From positions 6,764,975 to 6,828,974 of the forward strand of contig OX155972.1 of NCBI GenBank assembly GCA_944548615.1: 64,000 nucleotides of DNA. The letters run 5' to 3'. The position numbers and the translations under genes were made by a program. The notes beneath the pieces are model-generated. The model did no database searches, was not told where the DNA came from, and saw only the letters and a program-made list of their open reading frames with translations. This document shows, piece after piece, positions 41,782-52,200 of the stretch (position 1 is the first letter of the stretch; every line of letters starts with the position of its first letter). Source of the DNA: Micropterix aruncella. Taxonomy: Eukaryota > Arthropoda > Insecta > Lepidoptera > Micropterigidae.

Positions 41782-44706
41782 TTAGAGATCGTTAATGTCG
41801 TACAATTCTCTTTCAATTAGATATAATTTGAGTTTATTTTTAAATTGGAGCATTTTTCCTTCGCGGCATATATTTTTTATACTAGAGGGTAGCTTATTGT
41901 AGCATATAATTCCGACGTAGCTCGGATTCCTTTTAAAAAGTTCTAGATTTGGACGAGGAAGAATCAGATTATTTCTCCCCCTGGTAAAGTGTTTATGGGT
42001 ATCTGAATGTATCGGCAGCTGAGCTAGGTTTTTTGTGATCAATTTAACGCATTCGAAAACGTATAGAGATGGAAGGGTGAGGATTTTAAGCCTTCTGAAA
42101 TGACCACGGCATGATTCTACATAACCCAGATTACTTAAAATTCGAATGGCCCGTTTTTGCAATGAAAAAATATGTTGCCTTAGATCGATGGTGCATTGCG
42201 CCCAGAAGAGAATACCGTAACGGAGAAAAGACTCAAAATAAGCGAAATAAATCGTTTTCGTGTCCTTAGAATTAATCAGTTTTCGTATTTGGCGCAGCAG
42301 AAAACAGGCACTAGAAAGTTTGTCACTTAATTGTTCTCCGTGTGCATTCCATCTCAAGTGATTATCTAAAACTAAACCAAGAAATTTGTGAGAACTGACA
42401 TCGGCTATGTTGTTTTTCCCAATATGTACCTGTGGATTATTTTGTATTTTATTTTGCTGAGAGGATATAAACATTGAAACAGTTTTGGACGTGTTAAGGG
42501 ATAACTTGTTTCTCTCAAACCATGCATTTAGTGAAACCAATTCAGCATTTAAAGTTGTAACAACTTGGTCAATATTAGAATGTGCATAGTTTATGCTGGT
42601 GTCATCCGCAAATAATGTTACTTTGGAATGTGTTAAGGCAGTTGGGAGGTCATTTATGTATAAAAGGAAAAGGGTTGGTCCCAGAATACTCCCTTGTGGA
42701 ACTCCGCACTTTACTTCGCACTCATTGGACATTACATTCTTTAATAATCCGCCTTCGTAGTTACAAAGTTGTACTACTTGTTTCCGATTTGATAGGTAAC
42801 TGGAGAACCACTTAAGACTGTTCCCTCGGATGCCGTATTTGTCAAGTTTACTAAGCAATATATTGTGATTCACCATGTCGAACGCTTTTGAGAGATCGCA
42901 GAAGACCGTGCCTGAATAAAGTTTCGCGTCAACATTACTGTACATTGTTGATAAAATATTATGTAGTGCATCTATTGTTCCTTTATTTTTCCTAAAACCA
43001 AATTGAGTTTTTGATATAATATCTTTATTTTCTAGATATTTGACTAACCTGATATTAACTATTTTCTCAAGAATTTTTGAAAAAACCGGCAGTAGAGCTA
43101 TTGGTCTGTAGTTAGCAATATCAGTTTTCGGGCCGTTTTTATATAACGGAACAATTTTTGCAATTTTAAATTGCTCCGGGAAAACGCCATCTCTCAGAGA
43201 AATATTAAATAAGTTAGCTAGTACTTCGGCTATTACAGGCAGTGCAAGTTTCACTGTTTCAATAGTAATATTATCAACCCCAGAAGATTTTGTGATTTTC
43301 ATTGAGTTGACAATTTTTGTGATCTCAACTGCATCGGTTGGTTGCATAAAGAAAATATGGCGGCTGTAACAAATATTGTGTCCGCCTACCTGACTGGGTG
43401 TCGTGTTAGAATTGTTGACTTGCCCGATTTGGGAAAAATAACTATTAAACATATTAGCTACCTCGCATTGATTATCGACTGTGTGATTATTTACACTGAG
43501 TGTGATATTAGAATGAGTCTGTTCCCTTTTGCCCAGTTTTTCATTCACGACTTGCCATAGTGCTTTAGAATTGTTTTTGGAGTTCAATATATTTTTTCTG
43601 ATACTGTTTCTCTTAGCATTTCTTATTACTCGCCTATATACTATTTCGTACCTATTTATGTACCCTAAAACATATTTATTGCATTCAAATTTGCGAAGGT
43701 ATCGAAGAAAGCGCAAATTTTTGGCAGACTTTTTTAATCCTTTCGATAACCAACATTTTACATGACTAGATTGTTTTACCTTGACGACTTTCTCTGGAAA
43801 ACTATTGTCAAAATTAGATTTAAAGCTATTGAAAAATATAGTGAACAGATCATTAGCACTTTCGTTTTTAGCATTTAATTTTTTTTCCCAGTCCTCGTTA
43901 ACAAGTTTATTTATGAAGTTTTCTTCGTTAATTTTGGAGAAAATTCTAGTAGTTTTGAACTGGATCTCCTTTTTAGCGCTGTTATTTAATGAAACAAAAA
44001 TACCTTCGTGATCTGATAGCCCAGTAGAGCAGACCTTCGAAGAAAACAAAGTGGGAGACAGATTTGAAAATATATTATCAATGAGAGTTGCAGAGTGATC
44101 GGTGATTCTTGTTGCGGATTGAATATATGACTTTAAACCATACATATTGAGTATACTATTTATATTATATTTTGCTACTGAATCTACTAGGAAGTTAACA
44201 TTAACGTCTGTACATATAATAATTTTCTTGTCTGCAAATATTTCTAAGAGTTTTGAAAATCTTTTTAAGAATATGCTGATATTTCCATTGGGTGATCGAT
44301 ATAAAGAGAAGACGTACATGTTACTTTCTGATAGTTTTACTCCGCAGCATTCGAAATGGCGATCTAGACAAAGATCAGCACATTGCGGTAACTGCTCGCT
44401 ATCTAGATTATTCTTGATTAGTACCATGGTTCCACCCATTTTAAAAATATTTCTATGCTGGTAAGCGCCAATATAAAAACCGGGCAGATTTAACGATGTC
44501 TTCTCAATTTTTTTTCCAGAATGCTCCACCAAACAGACAATATTGATTTTGTCATTTATTTCTAACAACAGTTCTAAGTCTATTAATTTATTTTTGAGGC
44601 TATTAATATTTTGATAAAAAATAGAAAGTGAATCTGTAGCTTTTGGTTTTTTAAAATGATCTATATTTTTATATGTTATATTGTGCTGGACGAAAAAAAC
44701 GTGTTC
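41782..44706 (-). CDS. CR1-type ORF2: APE endonuclease and reverse transcriptase
   Basis: Open frame of 974 codons. The conventional endonuclease start (YQNINSLKNK) lies upstream of any ATG. Residues below count from the TTG at 44568. Endonuclease: E15 (LVEHS), DVNVN 121-125, IDNIF 163-167, GLSDH 183-187. RT: ANYRPIALLP 485-494, D558 in FCDLSKAF, GVPQGS 622-627, FADD 653-656, then thumb and a C-terminal LQKRAIR-type block. No stop or frameshift interrupts it, so it may be enzymatically intact. It overlaps the end of ORF1 by 38 bp in the +1 frame relative to ORF1. Confidence 0.9.
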   Translation of the reverse strand, partial: EHVFFVQHNITYKNIDHFKKPKATDSLSIFYQNINSLKNKLIDLELLLEINDKINIVCLVEHSGKKIEKTSLNLPGFYIGAYQHRNIFKMGGTMVLIKNNLDSEQLPQCADLCLDRHFECCGVKLSESNMYVFSLYRSPNGNISIFLKRFSKLLEIFADKKIIICTDVNVNFLVDSVAKYNINSILNMYGLKSYIQSATRITDHSATLIDNIFSNLSPTLFSSKVCSTGLSDHEGIFVSLNNSAKKEIQFKTTRIFSKINEENFINKLVNEDWEKKLNAKNESANDLFTIFFNSFKSNFDNSFPEKVVKVKQSSHVKCWLSKGLKKSAKNLRFLRYLRKFECNKYVLGYINRYEIVYRRVIRNAKRNSIRKNILNSKNNSKALWQVVNEKLGKREQTHSNITLSVNNHTVDNQCEVANMFNSYFSQIGQVNNSNTTPSQVGGHNICYSRHIFFMQPTDAVEITKIVNSMKITKSSGVDNITIETVKLALPVIAEVLANLFNISLRDGVFPEQFKIAKIVPLYKNGPKTDIANYRPIALLPVFSKILEKIVNIRLVKYLENKDIISKTQFGFRKNKGTIDALHNILSTMYSNVDAKLYSGTVFCDLSKAFDMVNHNILLSKLDKYGIRGNSLKWFSSYLSNRKQVVQLCNYEGGLLKNVMSNECEVKCGVPQGSILGPTLFLLYINDLPTALTHSKVTLFADDTSINYAHSNIDQVVTTLNAELVSLNAWFERNKLSLNTSKTVSMFISSQQNKIQNNPQVHIGKNNIADVSSHKFLGLVLDNHLRWNAHGEQLSDKLSSACFLLRQIRKLINSKDTKTIYFAYFESFLRYGILFWAQCTIDLRQHIFSLQKRAIRILSNLGYVESCRGHFRRLKILTLPSLYVFECVKLITKNLAQLPIHSDTHKHFTRGRNNLILPRPNLELFKRNPSYVGIICYNKLPSSIKNICREGKMLQFKNKLKLYLIERELYDINDL

Positions 44707-46045
44707 TTAGCCGATTTTTTTGTGGATTTGCTGAAAAAGAAATTTTTGAGTTCAAAACGTCGTGCTTGAAAATTGCTTTGGTTGTAAAAACGTTACAGTA
44801 TTTTTGGTTGTTTAAAATGTTATTCAAAACCGGTAAACAATTATTTTCCGTGTAGCCTAGATATTCTTTCCTATACTCCGTGGCTTGTATATTATGTATT
44901 ATTTTCTGACAAATTGATTGAGTACATGGTTCGGCGTGAGCGTTACTAAGATTTTTAATAAAGGTTGAGTGTTGGAACAGCTTAGAATAACACTCAATAT
45001 TTCGATTTAGTTCCATTTCTCTTAGGTAATTGCTATATAAAACTTCAGTTAGATAAACATTAGTTTTAAGTGAGCTTTTTAGGCTGAATGAGAGCTCAGT
45101 CAAAAATCTATAGGGGTTTTTGTCATTGCATCCGCCCATTATTATGAGATGATCTCTCGACGTCATGTTTTGAGCATTTACCACCACGTCATTGACAATA
45201 TTTTCGAATGTAGCATTTTGTTTAACATATCCAGTGACCGAATAGTCTTTTTTACCCAACAAATGCCTCAGACCCATAGTGATACCTTTTGCCTGCTGGT
45301 CACCTATTACAACAATTTTTCTAGCATTAATTGGTGGGAGCTCTTTAGCAGGCGGTATTCCAATGGTGGAATCGTTTATTGATAATAGATTGTCCTCAGA
45401 TTCGTCGTTTCTAATTACGGGATTATTGTTTAAAATACATGGATTATTATTTTCTGAAACTTTTAAGGAAGAGGAGGTAATATTGCTAAATTCTGAAGAA
45501 ACTTTACTCGCGCTCGGTTTATTTCCCTTTAATAAAGTGATAACCATATTTTTATACTTATCGGCCCTGTTTTCAGACTGTTTTAATTTTTCAGTTAAAA
45601 GGGTTACCTCTTCATTTAATAGCGATACTTCATTGTGGGCGCTCTGTAATTCGAGTTCCATTAACTCTACTTTTTCATGAAGTGCTGGGTTTTCAAAATC
45701 TTTGTTATCATTTAGTGTTAGGTTAGGGGCACTAGAACGGCGGGTAAGGTTCAATTTATTCGTACTCATAGCTGATATGATAGAGTCAGATTTGCAGTCG
45801 CTGAAGCTGTCAGAATGTATATCAGTAATATTTTGTGGTGAAGGCAGTGGTCCGGTTTTATCAGATTTCTTGGCTGTGCTGGTAGCATTGGGTAGATCAT
45901 TACGAGATTTTGTAGCCTTAGGATTCTTTAAAATAACAGGGTTTTTTTTGGGAGCCATTACTTTACCACATGAGTTTGTTTTAATTATTGGCAAACCACT
46001 GGCAGTTTTGCTACGTGTGCTTCTTGTAATTTTCGGGGGAGACAT
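44669..46045 (-). CDS. CR1-type ORF1: coiled coil plus SGNH/esterase-like domain
   Basis: 458 aa from the ATG at 46045 (MSPPKITRSTRSKTASG); the frame is open 33 codons further up but without an ATG. A basic, Ser/Lys-rich N-terminus (1-90) precedes a heptad-rich coiled coil (about 121-167). The C-terminal half begins KIVVIGDQQAKG (248-251 = GDQQ) and contains GGCND (304-308), matching the GDS and GxND blocks of the esterase domain found in CR1 and L2 ORF1 proteins. The nucleophile Ser of GDS is Gln here, so esterase activity is unlikely. Expected role: RNA binding and particle assembly for retrotransposition. Confidence 0.75.
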   Translation of the reverse strand: MSPPKITRSTRSKTASGLPIIKTNSCGKVMAPKKNPVILKNPKATKSRNDLPNATSTAKKSDKTGPLPSPQNITDIHSDSFSDCKSDSIISAMSTNKLNLTRRSSAPNLTLNDNKDFENPALHEKVELMELELQSAHNEVSLLNEEVTLLTEKLKQSENRADKYKNMVITLLKGNKPSASKVSSEFSNITSSSLKVSENNNPCILNNNPVIRNDESEDNLLSINDSTIGIPPAKELPPINARKIVVIGDQQAKGITMGLRHLLGKKDYSVTGYVKQNATFENIVNDVVVNAQNMTSRDHLIIMGGCNDKNPYRFLTELSFSLKSSLKTNVYLTEVLYSNYLREMELNRNIECYSKLFQHSTFIKNLSNAHAEPCTQSICQKIIHNIQATEYRKEYLGYTENNCLPVLNNILNNQKYCNVFTTKAIFKHDVLNSKISFSANPQKNRLRTRFFRPAQYNI

Positions 46046-47607
46046 TATTAATTTATCACTTTTTTTAAATAAAATATGGGCAAAATTGCAAAATGGCAAA
46101 GAGTATGTCAATAAAATTAAGGTAAAATACAATAATTTTGTCAAATACTTAGAGAAATTATACTTACAAACTATCAGGAATATAAAATTTGGTGAGACTC
46201 AGAAAATATAATTATAAATAATGGTTAATTCAGTATAAACTTATTTTTCTGTTGTGCTGTATTTAACAATTTAGATTAAAATACGATTTTTCTTCAACGA
46301 GTATTAGAAACAAAAATAAAGTGTTAGAATTAGATATTTAAATAATCGTACGATATATTTCGGAGCCGACGAATAGCTGCATAAATCGTATTGATTTCCT
46401 TGTTTTCCGACGGAATAGCGAAGTCGAAAAGTTGCGTTAACTCCCTTATGGTCGACAGATATGTGCTGATTGCGGGTAGCTCGATTCAATTTGGCGACGA
46501 TTAAAAATACATATTTTTATATTACGTGACGGTGACGGTCAGTACGAAAACAATAGCGATAGACGCCGGTATTGCCGTTTAACTCTGATTTTTATCTGAA
46601 AGCAGCCGTCATAATATACGGAGTGAACCGGTCTCTTGATTGATGAACGAAGTGAGTTGTGAACGAGATTCAATTGAACGAATCACTATTTGAATTTTTG
46701 CAGAAGTGTAGTTTTTTACTTTCCTGAGTGTTTCGTGGTGATGTCGATTTAGTGATGTTTTGTAGTGGCTGCGGATACTCCGATGCTGTAGCTATATTTT
46801 GAGGCGAATATTCGTGAGTAGATTGCACTTTTCACTCGTTGAAATAATTAAAACCAAACGGATTGCTTATCTGACTGACTTGTCTGACTGACGTTCGATC
46901 GATCTACTCATGTGCCTTAGCTCACCTTACAAACAACAGTGGGTTCTGATATTTTTCCGTATTGTCTCTAGCTAGAATCTAGCCTATATATCAAGTAAAA
47001 ACTCTATTTGAGCTTGCTCTCAGCCGTTATTATTAATAATTTGCATTGCAATTAAATGGCATACAGAAAGTAGTTTCAATCCCATTTTTAAATTATTTAC
47101 AAACTGGTTTGAATGCAAATCTAATATTAAGAGATAAAAATACAATAGCAAAAGAATTGGATATTGGCAATGCGTTTGCTTGCGGCCAAACGGCCATTTC
47201 ATTCCTTCCCATACGGTCTCATTTATGTACTTTTCAAATACATTTGAAACTGGTACGAAAAAAAGGAATGATAGGTCTGATTCCTATATATCTGTACAAA
47301 ATTATATACGTATGGAACTCACTTTGCAAAGGTTATGGCATCGATTTTTTATAGTATTACATTTCTCAATTACAAAGTACGTTTTGATAACCCTTCCAAA
47401 CAGGCGACATACAGGTGGCGCTGATATCAATGACAGCGAAACTAATAGCAATTTATTTAGCCGTTTATATAAATATTGCTAATTAATTGGAAACATATTG
47501 GAAATTAGCAGCAAACAACAAAAATATCACCTTACATCATGGTTAATAAACCTTGGTAGGAGAGAGACGGAGAAAACATTCATCACAATTTTAAAATAAA
47601 TAAATAT
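46046..47607. other. 5' flank of the CR1-type LINE and unassigned DNA
   Basis: 46046-46540 may be the LINE 5' UTR on the - strand; no ORF is recognisable. 46540-47607 shows no gene: short ORFs near 47020-47480 overlap on both strands and resemble nothing known. GAAC/GATTCAA clusters occur at 46640-46700. Confidence 0.4.
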
Positions 47608-48091
47608 TGTTTGAGCCAGATTTTGGATGCATTCTAGTGATGCATTGTATTAACTGTAGAAGCGAAATCCGAAAACGATAATCGTTGTCACCCGTATTTA
47701 CGGTAGCTGCATATACGATGAAGTGAGCTGTCATTCGCGTACGCGTTGAATCGGATTATTCGAGGGTAGCGCTCTCGGTTCTCTTGCGGCAGCGGTGGTT
47801 TGTTGGAATAAGTTTTTTTACACGAAAGGCGCATTTTACGGACGTTTTGTCGAGGAAGGGTTTCGTGTGCTTCATTTTCTCTTCTCGGTTGTTTTCGCGA
47901 CGAACAGTTTGGTGAGAGGGGTGTGTGGCAACCTGGGAAGTGAAGAAAAGGACGACCTGATTGACGTGATAGAGCGGTCCAAGCCAGGGAGTACTCCAGA
48001 AATAAGGCGAAACAATTAGGTGAGCAATATAGTTATACCTTGTATTTGTTGGAGTGCATCGAAAGTCTGGAGAAAGCCCCTGGCTGAAACA
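47608..48091 (+). repeat. BEL-2 5' LTR
   Basis: 484 bp. An ORF of 74 codons inside it is present in both LTRs and is not a gene. A donor-like AATTAG/GTGAGC occurs at 48018-48024. Confidence 0.92.
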
Positions 48092-48093
48092 TT

Positions 48094-48110
48094 TGGTTAC
48101 TTCGAACAGG
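48094..48110 (+). other. BEL-2 primer-binding site
   Basis: TGGTTACTTCGAACAGG starts two bases after the LTR and begins with TGG. Primer tRNA not assigned. Confidence 0.55.
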
Positions 48111-48207
48111 ATTATCTGTTTCTAGTTTTCTATATATATATAGAAAAGTTTTCTAGTTTTCTATACATCTTGAGTACATACAGTCCATTGAAAAATATAA
48201 ATAAAAT

Positions 48208-48667
<460 letters not shown>

Positions 48668-49269
48668 CATTACTAACTTACTTTAAACTTGTTACATAAA
48701 AAACTTGTTTTAATTTGTGAGATACAGGACATTATAGATTAATAACTCCTCGACGCGGTATCCCGTTATAATAGGTAGCTTATTTATTTTGTAAATTATT
48801 AATCTCATCAAATTCATATTTATTTGAAAACTTTCATATCTCAAGTAGGTACGCAAAATACATTCGTAATCCTTACCTACTGGATATTCATACATTTAAT
48901 TTAATATTCATTCGTTCCTTCGTTATCATAAAATAAAAACCAAAAAAGCCACTTTCTATAATTTGTATTATAGAGCCTTTCATGAATTGATTTACAATTA
49001 TAGGCAGAAATAAAGTTATTTGTTTTTATGAGCGAAGTTGTGAATTTGCATTATTCCTGAAAGATTAAAATAAAAATAATTATAGTGAATTAAAATAGTT
49101 GTTAGACGTGTGTATGCGTGAAGCAATTGAGCATTGCAATTAATTTGGGATAAATATAAGGTGGTACAATCGGTATTGGTAAAGTGCCTCTTGTTATTAA
49201 TTTAATTAATTAATTAATTAATTAGGTAGGTGTCGTATCCATTATTATTAGGAGTGAATTGATACAAAA

Positions 49270-52200
49270 ATGTCAAAGGCGGAAGAAAATAGAAAGTTTT
49301 TAAAAATAAAGTTATTGCAGGCAAAATTAAATTCTTATTACAATCGTATCAAGAGTTTGCATGACTATGCTTACGAAATGAGTTTAGAAAACTACAAGGA
49401 AGTTGAAAAATTTTTGGAGTTGACCTCAAATTTATCTGTCTTGAGGATGGAGTATAACAGTGAGTTTGACGAATTATGCCTTATTAAAATGGAGTTATCC
49501 GAGGAGTCAGAACCCAACACGACAGATTTAGAAGCATTTGAGAATCTATTTATCGCAGTCCAAAGCAAAGTCAACGCTTTTTCAAGACCTAGTAATTTAA
49601 ATTCAAACGGATTTTCAAATAAAGCAGCTCACAGAATGAAGCTACCGCCCGTAGAGTTACCAAAATTCGATGGTAATACAAAGTCATGGCCTATGTTCTT
49701 CGAGTGTTTCAATAACATGATCCATCGGAACCCACAACTTGACAGCGGCGATAAGATATATTACCTGTGCGGTCAACTAAAGGATAAAGCATTAGAGACG
49801 ATTGCGGGCATTTCACCTACGAGCGACAACTACGAGCTTATGTACGACACACTTGTTAGTAAATACCAAGATGTACGTTCTCTGGGTACGACATATCTAG
49901 AAGAAATGTTTAATTTTAAAAAAATGTTGGTTCCATCAGTAGACGGCCTAAACTCATTTGTGGCGAAATTTTCTGTGTCAGTTTCCGCATTCGAAAAATT
50001 GGAAATTCCCGATAAACTGGACTTTGTATTCTTATACCTAGCTCTTAAAAGAGTAGATAACGAAACTGCTCGCTTATTCGAGAATTCGGTTCGAGATGAA
50101 AAAATGCCATCATACCGAAGTTTCACAAAGTTTGTTGGAGAACAAGCCAAAATTCTAGAGCGGACCAGTATTTACACATCTAGTGGTAGTGGTAAAAATG
50201 CATCTACGTCGTTTGGTAAGATGCCGATACCTATTAATAGCAAACTATCATCTGGGAGAGCTACACGGGCTTTAGTCACTTCGAGTAAAGACTGTCCGTT
50301 GTGCAAAAGGTCTGATCACGACCACTTCTCTCGCTGTGCGGAGTTTTTGGATCTATCCACCAAAGAGCGTTACAATATAGTAAAGCAGAGTGAGGGTTGC
50401 GTGCTATGTTTGAGTTTTAGCCATAAGCCAAACGCATGTAACGTCAAGGGCAGTTGCAATACGTGTCTTTCAAGGACACACCATACTCTTTTACATTTTG
50501 GGAACGTTCAGCAGTCTAGCACAGCGTTGCCTGTGTCTAGCGTTAAACAAGAATTAGAAACATACGCAGACGTGTCTTCCGTTGGTGACAGCAGAGAAGG
50601 AGATGTAAATAATGCGGGAGTTTCGTTGTGTTCTCTGCAGGGTGCGGTAGCACACGACTCTGTGCGAGATTCGTCATCGTCTACTGTCTTGTTAGCCACG
50701 GCGCGTGTTAGAATTTTAGATGCGTCAGGTAAGGCTCATTTAATCCGATGTCTCGTAGATAACGGATCACAAAATCATTTTATCACCACTCAGTGCTGTA
50801 AACGATTGTCGCTAGAAACCCACACGCTTGGTTCTCCAATGTCAGTTCATGGATTTGGAGGTAGCTCCAATCGCGTAACTGGGGAAACCGAGCTTGAGTT
50901 TTCCTCTCGTTTTGATAGCAGACGACCCTATAAAATCCGTCCATTAGTAGTGGGTAGCATCACTCATGAGCTCCCGACCTCAGAAATGGACCGATCAATG
51001 TTAGGTTACCTTAAGGGAATTCCACTGGCTGATGATTCGTTCGACCGCCCTGGAGACATAGAAATGTTGATTGGTGCACAATTATTCTCGCGATTGATCC
51101 TTTCTGGACGTATCTACGGTCCACCGGGTCAGCCTGATGCTCTGCAGACTACTCTTGGTTTTATTGTTATGGGTGAAGTTCCGATAACAAGACCAGAACA
51201 AGAAAAATGTACCTCGGTATATTTTGCAGTCACGGGCCCACGGTTAGATGAGGTAATACGTAAATTCTGGGAATTGGAGGAAATCCCGTCTTGTACTGCT
51301 GAAAGGCTGAGTCGTGAGGAACAAGAGTGTGAGCAGTTTTACAAGTCTACCACCACCAGAGATTCTACAGGTAGGTATACGGTAGCACTACCGTTTAAGT
51401 CCGATCCAACAGAACTAGGTAGTTCATTAAAACTAGCGGAGAAACGTTTTTTTTCCCTGGAAAGAAAGTTTAAAGCTTGTCCGCAGCTGCGGGAAGCTTA
51501 TGATAAGGTGATCAGGGAATATTTGGAGCTAGGATATCTCGCGCCCGTAAATCCGGTACCTGGAGATGTGGGTTACGTTATTCCTCACCATGCAGTTTTG
51601 AGAGACGATAAAGTGACCACCAAGCTGAGAATGGTATTAGATGCCAGTGCTCAAACGGACAAAAAATTGTCATTGAATCAAATACTCCACGGTGGTCCGA
51701 ATTTGCAAGGTGATATATTTTTGATATTGCTTAATTTTAGGCTGTTTTCGATAGCTTACTGCGCAGATGTAAAACAGATGTATTTGCAAATTAAAGTACA
51801 TTCGCAGTTTCGTAAATATTTACGAATGTTGTATCGTTTTGATACAAATGATAAGTTACAAACTCTAGAGTTCGAAAGAGTTTGTTTTGGAGTGTCCGCC
51901 AGTCCTTTTTTGGCTTTGCGTACGATAAACCAGCTCTGTGAAGATGAACGCAGTAACTTCCCTTTAGCAGCAACCGTAGCTCAGCGAAATCTTTACATGG
52001 ACGACATCGTTTCGTCTGAGAAGTCGGTAACCGCTGCTACCAAGACTGCTCGAGAGCTTATTGAAATGTTTAAATCTGGAGGTTTTGATCTTATGAAGTG
52101 GTCTAGCAATTCTTCAGATTTGCTGTCACGAATTCCAGAAACTCATTTACACCCTCAGGTGGTTAAATTTGATGACGAGTCAGGACAGAAAATATTGGGG

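Larger units (their letters stand above)
41298..46045 (-). mobile_element. CR1/L2-type LINE with two ORFs
   Basis: Near-complete non-LTR element: ORF1 (44669-46045), overlapping ORF2 (41782-44706), 3' UTR of about 480 bp and a terminal (TTTGA)n tail (TCAAA repeats on +, 41298-41318). A microsatellite 3' tail in place of poly(A) is typical of the CR1/L2 group, as is an ORF1 with coiled coil and esterase-like domain. The 5' end is upstream of 46045 but not delimited. Confidence 0.85.

Noticed and set aside
47795..48019. 74-codon ORF present twice (also 54892-55116)
   Set aside because: Lies inside the BEL-2 LTRs and is duplicated only for that reason.
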